Position numbers and translations under genes: made by a program. DNA of 64,000 nt. Source: JAICSD01 sp963836665. GTDB lineage: Bacteria; Acidobacteriota; Vicinamibacteria; Vicinamibacterales; 2-12-FULL-66-21. Shown one piece after another: positions 44,357 to 51,967 of this stretch (the first letter of the stretch is position 1; every line of letters starts with the position of its first letter). The notes under the pieces were generated by a model. That model ran no database searches. It saw only the letters and a list, made by a program, of their open reading frames with translations, and was not told the DNA's origin. The stretch spans positions 157,088-221,087 of the forward strand of contig CAWIKL010000005.1 of assembly GCA_963836665.1 (NCBI GenBank), in the 5' to 3' direction.

Positions 44357-45213
44357 GCGGCATCAGCCTCGACGAGGCGCGCGCGCTGCTCGCCGAGCGC
44401 GACCTCATCGCCGTCGGCGCGCGTGGTGACGACGAGCGGCGGCGCCGTCATGGCGCGCGCACGACATTCGTGCGCGTCCTCGAAGTCCACGCCGGCGCGA
44501 TACCCGCGAGCATTCCGGCCGGCGCGACCCCAGGTGAGGTTCGCGTCGTCGGCAGACCGGCATCGGCGGACGAAGCGGTGGCCGCCGTGAAGGCGGCGCT
44601 GGCCGCAGCAGGTACCGTGCCGGTGACCGCGTTCTCGCTCGCCGATCTCTTCGATCTCGCTGGCCACACGATTGTCGGGCTGACCGAGCTTGCCCGACGT
44701 CTTGTCGACGCAGGGCTCCAGGCCGTTGCCGAAGTGCCGATTGATGCGTTCGACGAGGCCGTCGCCGAGCCCGCGATCGAGGCCACGGTCAAGGCCGGCC
44801 TGCCCGTGCCGCGATTGACGGTTCGCGAGGGGAGCCCGGACGGGCCTGAGCGCCTCATGGCGCGCGCCGCCGAGCTTCAGCGGGCGAGCGGCGGCATCCG
44901 CGCGTTCGCCCCGCTGGCCCGCATCACCTCGATCGCGCAGCCCTCGACCGGCTACGAAGACGTGAAGACGATTGCCGTGGCGCGGCTGCTGGTCGACAAC
45001 ATCGAGTCGATCCAGGTCGACTGGCCGCTCTACGGCCCGAAGCTCGCGCAGGTGGCGCTGACGGTCGGGGCCGACGACGTCGATGGCGTGTCGGCGCTGG
45101 AGGGAGATCTGGGCCGCCGCCGCAGTCCCGTCGAGGAGATCCGCGGCAATATCAAGGCGGCCGGGCTCGAGCCGCTGGAGAGAGACGGTTCATTCGCAAT
45201 TTTGCGTAATTGA
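44353..45213 (+). CDS. MqnE/MqnC-like TIM-barrel protein lacking all radical-SAM cysteines
   Basis: The protein has 286 residues from the GTG at 44353, overlapping the ubiD stop (GTGA). The C-terminal half follows aminofutalosine synthase MqnE closely by eye: ASGGIRAFAPLARI at the place of TGGFQAFIPLAF, YEDVKTIAVARLLVDNIESI, GPKLAQVALTVGADDVDG and VEEIRGNIKAAGLEPLERD. The N-terminal part keeps RRRHGARTTFVRVLEV, where MqnE has RxxxHGxxVTFxRN, but the CxxxCxxC segment that should follow is missing, and the whole protein contains no cysteine. It therefore cannot bind a 4Fe-4S cluster in the usual way. It may be a non-catalytic partner or a repurposed enzyme. It lies between ubiD and mqnA. Confidence 0.8.
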   Translation: MSGISLDEARALLAERDLIAVGARGDDERRRRHGARTTFVRVLEVHAGAIPASIPAGATPGEVRVVGRPASADEAVAAVKAALAAAGTVPVTAFSLADLFDLAGHTIVGLTELARRLVDAGLQAVAEVPIDAFDEAVAEPAIEATVKAGLPVPRLTVREGSPDGPERLMARAAELQRASGGIRAFAPLARITSIAQPSTGYEDVKTIAVARLLVDNIESIQVDWPLYGPKLAQVALTVGADDVDGVSALEGDLGRRRSPVEEIRGNIKAAGLEPLERDGSFAILRN

Positions 45214-45297
45214 CGATTGGCGAATGTTGATTGGCGAATAAGGAGAATGGCGATTGGCGATTGGCGAATGGTGAAAATCGCGAATGGTTAGTGACGA
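45214..45297 (+). repeat. GGCGATTGG-type repeat tract upstream of mqnA
   Basis: Degenerate GATTGGCGAAT units fill the gap between the MqnE-like gene and mqnA; the last one (GACGAATG) provides the mqnA start codon. The dialect matches the tracts flanking the four-helix-bundle gene at 8.1-8.9 kb. AAGGAGA at 45240-45246 precedes an in-frame 14-codon mini-ORF ending at 45291, which may be fortuitous. Confidence 0.85.
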
Positions 45298-46108
45298 ATG
45301 ATTCGGCTGGGGGCGGTGACCTATCTCAACGCGCGGCCGCTGGTTTACGGGCTGGAACACAACGATCACTTTGATGTCCGTTATGACATCCCGTCGGAGT
45401 GCGCGCGGCTGCTGCACGCGCGGGAGACGGATCTCGGGCTGATTCCCTCGATTCGAGTACCTGCGAGGGCCGGCGCCGTACGCGCTGGTGCCGGGACTGG
45501 GGGTGGTCTCGCGCGGTCGCGTGGCCTCGGTCGCCATCTACACGCGACGCGAGCCGCGCGACATCCGCACGATTGCGATGGACACGAGCTCGCGGACGTC
45601 GGTGGCGCTGGCGACGGTACTCCTGCATCGGCGCTTTGACGTGACCGCCGAGCCGGCGCCGATGGCTCCCGATCTCGACGCGATGCTGAACCGCGCCGAC
45701 GCGGCGCTCATCATCGGCGACGCGGCGCTCTTTCTCGACCACGCCGCGGCCGGCGCGCGGAAGATCGACCTGGGCGAGGAGTGGACGGAGCTGACCGGGC
45801 TGCCGTTCGTGTATGCCTGCTGGACGGGCTGGCCCGGGGCCCTGGAGCGCGACGCGGTTGCCATGCTGCAGCGGGCGCGCGACGCCGGGGTCGCGCAGTC
45901 GGATGCGGTCGCCGCCGCCTACTATCCGGACGACACGGCGCGCCAGGCGGTCGCGCGGCACTACCTGCGCGATAATATCCGGTACTTCCTCGGCGACGAC
46001 GAGCTGGAGGGGCTGAGGACGTTCTACCGCTATGCGGCCGAGCTCGGGCTCGTGACGTTCGACGGAAAGCTGCGGTTCTACGATGCCGACGATTCAGTCA
46101 CTCGCTGA
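45298..46108 (+). CDS. mqnA: Chorismate dehydratase MqnA (one extra base near 45454)
   Basis: MqnA converts chorismate to 3-enolpyruvyl-benzoate, the first committed step of the futalosine menaquinone pathway. The frame opens RLGAVTYLNARPLVYGLE and reaches ETDLGLIPSI, then breaks; dropping the C at 45454 (ATTCGAG to ATTGAG) gives the family segment SIEYLRGPAYALVPGLG and continues to the stop at 46106-46108, for 269 residues, the usual length. Later motifs include TSSRTSVALATVLL and ALIIGDAALF. The break is most simply an extra base in the consensus. It overlaps mqnC by 26 bp. Confidence 0.88.
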
Positions 46109-47306
46109 CAGCGTCCGCGCCGGCAGCCGTCTCTCGGCGGATGACGCGCTGGCGTTGTATCACCACGCGCCGCTGCCGTTGCTCGGCGCGCTGGCCGACG
46201 AGGTCCGCGCCCGCAAGCACCCCGACGGCGTCGTCACCTACATCATCGACCGCAACGTCAACTACACCAACGTGTGCGTCGCGCGGTGCAACTTCTGCGC
46301 GTTTTACCGCCCCGTCGGCTCGAGCGAGGGCTACGTGCTCGGCTTCGAGGAAGTGTTCCGCAAGATTGACGAGACGATCGCGCTCGGCGGCGTGCAGCTG
46401 CTGCTGCAGGGCGGCCACAATCCCGATCTGCCCATTGAGTGGTACGAGGACCTCTTCCGCGCGGTCAAGCAGCGTTATCCCTCGTTCAAGCTGCACGCGC
46501 TGTCGCCTCCCGAGGTGATCCACCTCACGCGCATGACGAAGCTGACGGTGCCGGAGGTCATCGACCGCCTGATCGCCGCCGGCCTCGACAGCATTCCCGG
46601 TGGCGGCGCCGAAATCCTCGTCGACCGCGTACGTCAACTGCTCAATTGCTACGGCAAGGCGACCGCCGACGAATGGCTCGGCGTGATGCGCGAGGCGCAC
46701 AAGAAGGGGCTGCGCACGACGGCGACGATGATGTACGGGCACGTCGAGACGGTCGAGGAGCGGCTCGAGCATCTCCTGCGGCTGCGCGAGGTGCAGGACG
46801 AGACCGGCGGCTTCACCGCGTTCATCACCTGGAGCTACCAGCCGGAGCACACCGAGCTCGGCGGGCGGGAAGCGACCGGCATGGAATACCTGCGGATGCT
46901 CGCGCTGGCGCGTCTCGTCCTCGACAACTTCCCGAGCCTGCAGGCGTCGTGGGTCACCCAGGGGGGCAAGGTCGGCCAGTTGAGCCTGGCCTACGGCGCC
47001 AACGACATGGGCAGCGTGATGATCGAGGAAAACGTCGTCCGTGCCGCCGGCGCGGCCTACTGCATGGACGAAGTCGAGATCGTTCGCAACATCGAGAATG
47101 CGGGCTTTCTGGCCAAGCGGCGCAACATGCACTACGAGATCCTCGGCGATCCGTATTTCCGCCAGCAGTCGGTGCCGCGCCAACTCGAGCTGGCGACGGC
47201 GCGCGCCGAGGGGGACACCTCGCGCGCCGAGGAGCTGCGACTCTACGCCGCACGCTCCGCGTCGGAAAAGCGCCAGCGCGCCGCCGAGGCCGAGCGCCAC
47301 GGATGA
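46083..47306 (+). CDS. mqnC: Cyclic dehypoxanthine futalosine synthase MqnC (radical SAM)
   Basis: The protein has 407 residues. The radical SAM cluster motif is NYTNVCVARCNFCAFYR (CxxxCxxC). MqnC features follow: LQGGHNPDLPIEWYED, SPPEVIHLTRMTKLTVPE, AGLDSIPGGGAEIL, TGGFTAFITWSYQPEHTEL and SWVTQGGKVGQLSLAYGANDMGS (shown in pieces). It cyclises dehypoxanthine futalosine, the third step of the route. The C-terminal 45 residues are charged and extend beyond the family core. The end of the gene runs into a CCGCGG-type repeat. Confidence 0.94.
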   Translation: MPTIQSLADSVRAGSRLSADDALALYHHAPLPLLGALADEVRARKHPDGVVTYIIDRNVNYTNVCVARCNFCAFYRPVGSSEGYVLGFEEVFRKIDETIALGGVQLLLQGGHNPDLPIEWYEDLFRAVKQRYPSFKLHALSPPEVIHLTRMTKLTVPEVIDRLIAAGLDSIPGGGAEILVDRVRQLLNCYGKATADEWLGVMREAHKKGLRTTATMMYGHVETVEERLEHLLRLREVQDETGGFTAFITWSYQPEHTELGGREATGMEYLRMLALARLVLDNFPSLQASWVTQGGKVGQLSLAYGANDMGSVMIEENVVRAAGAAYCMDEVEIVRNIENAGFLAKRRNMHYEILGDPYFRQQSVPRQLELATARAEGDTSRAEELRLYAARSASEKRQRAAEAERHG

Positions 47307-47480
47307 ACACGGCTGGACAGCCGCGGACGAGCACGGACAAACCCTGTGTTATCCGCGTGCTCCGCGTTTATCCGCGGCCACCCTATTGATCCGCGTGCTT
47401 CCGCGTCTATCCGCGGCCAACCTCTTATCGCGCGTCTCCGCGTTTATCCGCGGCAACCCCTGCCTGTTTATCCGCGGCAA
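47297..47480. repeat. TATCCGCGG-type repeat tract between mqnC and the amidohydrolase
   Basis: The left part (47297-47338: CACGGATGAACACGG, CAGCCGCGGACGAGCACGG) includes the mqnC stop. The right part (47349-47480) has about seven copies of TTATCCGCGGCAACC/TCCGCGTGCTCCGCG units, partly complementary to the left. The dialect matches 30474-30590. The downstream frame is open through it, so a gene caller could place the amidohydrolase start far too early. Confidence 0.85.
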
Positions 47481-47493
47481 CCCTCCGGCGCTG

Positions 47494-48768
47494 ATGCTGC
47501 GTTACCGCGCCGCCTGGGTGCTCCCCATCGGTCTTCCGCCGATCCGCGGCGGCGTCGTCTCGATCGAGCGCGACGTGATCACCTCGGTCGCCCCCTACGA
47601 CGGTGGCGAGGTCGAGGATCTTGGCAGCGTGGCGATTCTGCCTGGCCTCGTCAACGCCCACACTCACCTCGAGCTGTCGTGGATGCGCGGCCAGGTGCCG
47701 CCGGACCGGTCGATGCCGGCGTGGGCGCAGCGGCTGATCGGTGTGCGGCGCGGTCTGGCTGGCGCGCCCGATCCCGCCCAACCGATCGTCGAGGCACTGC
47801 GGCAGGCGCGTGCCGCCGGCAGCTGTCTCGTCGGCGACGTCACCAACTCGCTCGCCGCCTACGAGCCGCTCATCGACAGTGAATTGTCCGCGGCGGTGTT
47901 TGCCGAGCTGATCGGTTTCTCCGCTCGAGAGCCCGAGGCGATCGTCAAGGGGGCAATCGAAAAATTCGACGAGCTGACGCCGATTGAATGGCTGCGCCTC
48001 TCGCTTGCCGCGCACGCTCCGTATTCGGTGTCGCCGGCGTTATTGCAGGCCATCGGACGCGCCACGCCGCACCGGCCGCTCAGCGTCCATCTCGGCGAAT
48101 CCGCGCAGGAGATTGAATTCCTGCGCGAGGGGACCGGGGAGTGGCGCGCGCTTCTTGAGGCGGTGGGAGCCTGGAATCCGTTGTGGACGCCTCCCGCCTG
48201 TGGCCCCGTCGAGTATCTCGATCGGCTCGGGCTGGTGAGCGGTCGCCTGCTCGCAGTGCATGGGGTCCATCTGACCGACGGCGAGCTGTCGCGTCTCGCC
48301 GCCGCTGGGGCCACGATCGTCACCTGTCCGCGTAGCAACCACTGGACCGGCGCCGGCGTGCCCCCGGTCGATCGCTTCTACGCCTCGGGCGTCCGTGTCG
48401 CCATCGGGACCGACAGCCTGGCCAGCGTCGAGGACCTGAACCTCTTCGCCGAGATGGCCGAGGTCCGCCGCCTCGCCCCCCGCGTCCCAGCCGCCCGCAT
48501 CCTCGAGAGTGCCACCCTGAGCGGCGCGCAGGCCCTGGGCTTCGCCGACGAACTTGGTTCCCTCCACCCCGGCAAACGCGCCCAACTCCTGGCCGTCCGG
48601 CTACCCACGAACTGTGCGGACGTGGAAGAATATCTTCTGTCGGGGATTCAGCCCTCGGACGTCTCCTGGTTGAACCCCGAACCCGAACCCAGAACCCAAG
48701 AACCCGAAGAACCCGAAGAACCCGAAGAACCCGAAGAACCCGAAGAACCCGAAGAACCCCCCCCGTGA
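47494..48768 (+). CDS. mqnX: Amidohydrolase, probable aminodeoxyfutalosine deaminase
   Basis: The protein has 424 residues from the ATG at 47494; an earlier start would translate the repeat tract. Metal ligands of the TIM-barrel amidohydrolase fold are in GLVNAHTHLELSW (HxH), SVHLGESAQEIEF and AIGTDSLAS (Asp). Closest in look to the 6-aminodeoxyfutalosine/TRZ-ATZ deaminases, and its position between mqnC and mqnP supports deamination in the futalosine route. The C-terminus ends in an acidic EPEEPEEP tail made by six perfect 9-bp units (48703-48756), followed by eight C residues (48757-48764) and a stop that overlaps mqnP. Confidence 0.87.
   Translation: MLRYRAAWVLPIGLPPIRGGVVSIERDVITSVAPYDGGEVEDLGSVAILPGLVNAHTHLELSWMRGQVPPDRSMPAWAQRLIGVRRGLAGAPDPAQPIVEALRQARAAGSCLVGDVTNSLAAYEPLIDSELSAAVFAELIGFSAREPEAIVKGAIEKFDELTPIEWLRLSLAAHAPYSVSPALLQAIGRATPHRPLSVHLGESAQEIEFLREGTGEWRALLEAVGAWNPLWTPPACGPVEYLDRLGLVSGRLLAVHGVHLTDGELSRLAAAGATIVTCPRSNHWTGAGVPPVDRFYASGVRVAIGTDSLASVEDLNLFAEMAEVRRLAPRVPAARILESATLSGAQALGFADELGSLHPGKRAQLLAVRLPTNCADVEEYLLSGIQPSDVSWLNPEPEPRTQEPEEPEEPEEPEEPEEPEEPPP
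48703..48764 (+). repeat. In-frame 9-bp tandem repeat plus C8 tract at the amidohydrolase C-terminus
   Basis: Six perfect copies of CCCGAAGAA (48703-48756), preceded by degenerate GAACCC copies from about 48674, encode the E-E-P tail. A run of eight C (48757-48764) lies immediately before the GTGA where stop and next start overlap. Unit changes keep the frame; changes in the C-run do not. Confidence 0.93.
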
Positions 48769-49631
48769 ACCGCCTCCGCACCTACCTCTCCTTCGTCCGC
48801 TTCAGCCACAGCGTCTTCGCGTTGCCGTTTGCCTTGACCGGGGCGCTGCTGGCGCTGCACCGGCGTCCGCTTTCCGGGCGCGAGGCGGCGTGGCGCGTCG
48901 TCTGGATTGTCGTCGCGATGGTGGCGGCGCGCAGCGCGGCGATGGGGTTCAACCGGCTGGCCGACGCCGAGTACGATGCCAGCAACCCGCGCACCGCGAT
49001 GCGCGAGCTGCCGCGCGGCGCCATGAGCCGAACCGAGGCGACGGTCTTCGTCCTCGTCGCCGCGGTCGTCTTCGTCGCGGCGTCGGCGTTTCTCGGCGAA
49101 GCGTGCCTGCTGCTCTCGCCGGTCGCGCTCGGCATCGTGTTCTGGTACTCGCTCGCCAAGCGCGTCACCAACTACACGCAGTTCTTTCTCGCCCTGGCGA
49201 TGGCGGTGGCTCCCGTCGGCGGCTGGCTCGCCGCGGGCGGCCCGCTCGGTGCCGGCGAGCCGTGGCTCCTCGGCGCGGCCATCGGCGCGTGGGTGGGCGG
49301 CTTCGACATCCTCTACGCCTGCCAGGACCTCGACTTCGATCGCGCCGCCGGGCTGAAGTCCATCCCGGTGAAGTTCGGCGTGCCGCGGTCGCTGCTGCTG
49401 TCGCGGCTGATGCACGTGGCGGCGGTGGTCTGCCTCGCCGCGCTCGGGTTCGTCGCCGACCTCGGGGTCCTGTATCTCGCCGGTGTCGCGCTGGTCGCGG
49501 CGCTGCTCGTCTACGAGCAGTCGCTCGTCAGCGCCGACGACCTGTCGCAGGTCAAGCGGGCCTTCGACCTCAACGGCTACGTCGGCATCCTCTACTTTGC
49601 GTCAACGGCGTTGGCGGTATATGTCCGCTGA
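48765..49631 (+). CDS. mqnP: UbiA-family prenyltransferase (menaquinone, MqnP)
   Basis: The protein has 288 residues from a GTG overlapping the previous stop (GTGA). It has about eight membrane helices. The first Asp-rich prenyl-diphosphate motif is GFNRLADAEYDASNPRT and the second is YACQDLDFDRAAGLKSIP, both complete. In the futalosine route this enzyme attaches the polyprenyl tail to the naphthoate ring. The UbiA family also serves ubiquinone, but the surrounding mqn genes fix the pathway. Confidence 0.92.
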   Translation: MNRLRTYLSFVRFSHSVFALPFALTGALLALHRRPLSGREAAWRVVWIVVAMVAARSAAMGFNRLADAEYDASNPRTAMRELPRGAMSRTEATVFVLVAAVVFVAASAFLGEACLLLSPVALGIVFWYSLAKRVTNYTQFFLALAMAVAPVGGWLAAGGPLGAGEPWLLGAAIGAWVGGFDILYACQDLDFDRAAGLKSIPVKFGVPRSLLLSRLMHVAAVVCLAALGFVADLGVLYLAGVALVAALLVYEQSLVSADDLSQVKRAFDLNGYVGILYFASTALAVYVR

Positions 49632-50250
49632 TGGCGTCCGGGGTCCCGGGTCCCGCACCTTCGCGCTCGCCATCACCGGCGCGAGCGGCGCGCTCTATGC
49701 CATGCGGACAATGGCGGCGCTGCTCGAACGGGAGTGCCATCTCGAGATCGTGATTTCGGATTACGGTCGGCGGCTGCTCCTCGACGAGCTCGGCGAAGGG
49801 GCAACCGTCAACGGTCTGCGCGAATTCCTGGTCGGCAAGTACGGTGGCGCGGCGGCGCGAGGCACCTTCGAGATCCTCAGCAACAAGGATCTCGGCGCCG
49901 CCATCGCCAGCGGCAGCCACGACTGCGAGGGCATGGTCATTGTGCCCTGCTCGATGAAGACGCTCGCGGGAGTCGCCCACGGGCTGTCGCGCAACCTGAT
50001 CGAGCGCGCCGCTGACGTGATGCTAAAGGAGCGGCGCCGCCTCGTCATCGTCCCGCGCGAAACGCCGATGAGTCTGCCGCAGCTGAAGAACATGCTCCTC
50101 TGCGCGGAAGCGGGAGCGATGATCCTGCCGGCGATGCCGGCGTTCTACCAGATGCCGAAGACGCTCGACGATCTGGCGGATTTCATCGCCGGCAAGATCC
50201 TCTCGGCGCTCGGTCTGCCGCATACCCTCTATCCCAAGTGGGAAGGGTAG
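49621..50250 (+). CDS. ubiX: Flavin prenyltransferase UbiX
   Basis: The protein has 209 residues from the ATG at 49621, which overlaps the end of mqnP by 11 bp. It makes prenylated FMN, the cofactor of UbiD. Motifs: LAITGASGALYAMRTM (flavin binding), VIVPCSMKTLAGVAHGLSRN, LVIVPRETPMSLPQLKNM and AMILPAMPAFYQMPK. Pairing with the ubiD gene at 42.9-44.4 kb in the same block is functionally coherent. Slight Pro/Gly-rich N-terminal extension (about 10 residues). Confidence 0.94.
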   Translation: MSADGVRGPGSRTFALAITGASGALYAMRTMAALLERECHLEIVISDYGRRLLLDELGEGATVNGLREFLVGKYGGAAARGTFEILSNKDLGAAIASGSHDCEGMVIVPCSMKTLAGVAHGLSRNLIERAADVMLKERRRLVIVPRETPMSLPQLKNMLLCAEAGAMILPAMPAFYQMPKTLDDLADFIAGKILSALGLPHTLYPKWEG

Positions 50251-50972
50251 CCGTCGGCGTGCCGATCGCCCTCGACAAGTCCCCCGAGCGCATCGCCTCG
50301 ATGTTCGACGCGATCGCCGGCCGCTACGACTTCCTCAATCACTTCCTCAGCGCCGGCCGCGACAAGCGCTGGCGCGCGCGCGCGATCCGTGAGCTGGGCC
50401 TTCCTAGTGACCCGCGCATCGTCGATCTCTGCACCGGCACCGGCGATTTCGCCATCGCCGCTGCCGACGCGCGCGCGGGCGCCGAGATCGTCGGCGTCGA
50501 CTTCGCCGGCGCGATGCTGTCGATCGGGATGGGCAAGGTCCGCGAGCGAGCGCTCACCCGTCGCATCACGCTCGTGCGCGGCGACGCGACGCGCATTCCG
50601 CTGCGCGACGCCTGGGCCGACGCGGCGACGATCGGGTTCGGCATTCGCAACGTGGCACAGCCGGGCGAAGCGCTGGCTGAGCTCATGCGCGTCGTCAAAC
50701 CCGGCGGGCGGCTGGCCATCCTCGAGCTCGGCGAGCCGGTGATTCCCGGCGTGCGCGCTGTCTATAACTGGTATTTCCAACAGGTCTTGCCAAGGCTGGG
50801 CCGGCTCGTGTCCCATCACAACAGCGCCTACTCGTACCTGCCGGCATCGGTCGCGCAGTTTCCACGGCCTGCGGACTTTGCTGCCATGATTTCTTCACAC
50901 GGCTTCACCGCCGTGCGCGCAGTCCCGCTGTCGTTCGGCATCGTCTACTTATACGTCGCCACCCGGGCGTAA
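50238..50972 (+). CDS. menG: Demethylmenaquinone methyltransferase (UbiE/MenG)
   Basis: The protein has 244 residues from the GTG at 50238; a GTG at 50259 with GGAAGGG 11 bp upstream is an equally good start. Class I SAM methyltransferase with the UbiE signatures FDAIAGRYDFLNHFLSAG, VDLCTGTGDFAIAAAD, FGIRNVAQPGEALAE and GGRLAILELGEP. It C-methylates demethylmenaquinone as the last step. The gene overlaps ubiX by 13 bp and closes the menaquinone block. Confidence 0.94.
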   Translation: MGRVAVGVPIALDKSPERIASMFDAIAGRYDFLNHFLSAGRDKRWRARAIRELGLPSDPRIVDLCTGTGDFAIAAADARAGAEIVGVDFAGAMLSIGMGKVRERALTRRITLVRGDATRIPLRDAWADAATIGFGIRNVAQPGEALAELMRVVKPGGRLAILELGEPVIPGVRAVYNWYFQQVLPRLGRLVSHHNSAYSYLPASVAQFPRPADFAAMISSHGFTAVRAVPLSFGIVYLYVATRA

Positions 50973-50978
50973 CCGGCG

Positions 50979-50984
50979 TATAAT
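50979..50984 (+). promoter_or_regulatory. -10 box upstream of the tonB-like gene
   Basis: TATAAT is a perfect -10, 15 bp before the ATG at 51000; the expected leader is under 10 bases and no Shine-Dalgarno is evident. No -35 is recognised. Confidence 0.5.
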
Positions 50985-50999
50985 TCTTCTAATCCATAC

Positions 51000-51956
51000 A
51001 TGTATTTCGACTTGGAGGATCGTCGTCCGGACACTCCGATCCTCGATCGGCCGCTCACCCGTCTCGAACAATTCCTGCTGACGATCATTGGGTATCTGCT
51101 GATCGTCATCGCCATCATCACCTACCCGAAGCTCCCGTTCGTGAAAGCCGCGGAAGCCGCGCGTCTGAAACAGCTCCAGGACCAGCGTGACAAGCTCGAA
51201 GCGATGCGCGAGCCGATGCAGTTCGTGTTCGCCAAGCCGAAAATCGAGATCGAGCGCCTGCCCAAGGTGCCGAAGTTCCTGTCCGACGAGAGCCATAAGG
51301 CGCAGGCACCCGAGAAGGCGCCGGTGCCGAAGACCGACATCCCGATGTCGCGCGGCAACACGCCCGACCGGACGATCGCCGACGCCAATCGGCCGCAGCC
51401 GGATCAGCAACAGCCGCAGCAGGCTACCGCGCCGCCGGCCACCAACACCAATGCGCTCGCACTGCCGACCAACGCGCAGTCGACCCTCGCGCGTAACGAT
51501 CCGTCGAAGAACCCGATGATGGACAACCGGCCGCCCGGGGTATTGAGCGACGCGATTCGAAATGTGTCCAAATACACCCAGGGCGAGACGCTGCAGAACG
51601 TCCAGGGGAATTCCGACTTCGGGCCGTCGTTCCAGTTCGACAGCAAGGGCGTCGATTTCGGATCGTGGCTACGTCGCTTCAAGGACCATGTCTACCGCAA
51701 CTGGCTGATTCCCTACGCGGCGATGGCGCTGCACGGCCACACCGTGCTGCGTTTCACCATCCATAAGGACGGCTCGATCACCGATCTCATCGTGCTCCAG
51801 CCGTCGAGCGTCGATGCCTTTACCAAGGCGGCCTTCAACGCGATCAAGGCCTCGAATCCCACCGTGCCGCTCCCGCAGCAGTATCCTGACGAGAGCATGG
51901 TGATGACGGTCATCTTCTACTACAACGAAATGCCGCCCGGCGGCGGAACGCAATAA
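51000..51956 (+). CDS. TonB-like energy transducer
   Basis: The protein has 318 residues. One membrane helix (about 24-44, LEQFLLTIIGYLLIVIAIIT) is followed by a coiled, charged stretch, a Pro/Gln/Asn-rich periplasmic linker (about 95-180) and a TonB C-terminal domain (about 215-318; FKDHVYRNWLIPYAAMALHG, VLRFTIHKDGSITDLIVLQPS, FNAIKASNPTVPLP). A short N-terminal cytosolic segment (DRRPDTPILDRPLTRLEQ) is present. It should transmit proton-motive force to outer-membrane receptors, but exbB/exbD are not in the window, so a structural TonB-C protein is also possible. Confidence 0.85.
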   Translation: MYFDLEDRRPDTPILDRPLTRLEQFLLTIIGYLLIVIAIITYPKLPFVKAAEAARLKQLQDQRDKLEAMREPMQFVFAKPKIEIERLPKVPKFLSDESHKAQAPEKAPVPKTDIPMSRGNTPDRTIADANRPQPDQQQPQQATAPPATNTNALALPTNAQSTLARNDPSKNPMMDNRPPGVLSDAIRNVSKYTQGETLQNVQGNSDFGPSFQFDSKGVDFGSWLRRFKDHVYRNWLIPYAAMALHGHTVLRFTIHKDGSITDLIVLQPSSVDAFTKAAFNAIKASNPTVPLPQQYPDESMVMTVIFYYNEMPPGGGTQ

Positions 51957-51967
51957 CATCTTCTTTC

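Noticed and set aside
45247..45291. 14-codon leader ORF upstream of mqnA
   Set aside because: AAGGAGA is too close to the ATG, and the codons are repeat units; there is no clustered regulatory codon or terminator-antiterminator structure.
45298..46108. mqnA as a true pseudogene
   Set aside because: Only one base is in excess, the sequence is otherwise fully conserved on both sides, and five other conserved genes in the following 18 kb show the same kind of single-base excess.
47041..47493. Long upstream extension of the amidohydrolase frame
   Set aside because: It overlaps mqnC and then translates a CCGCGG-type repeat; the amidohydrolase fold starts at 47494.
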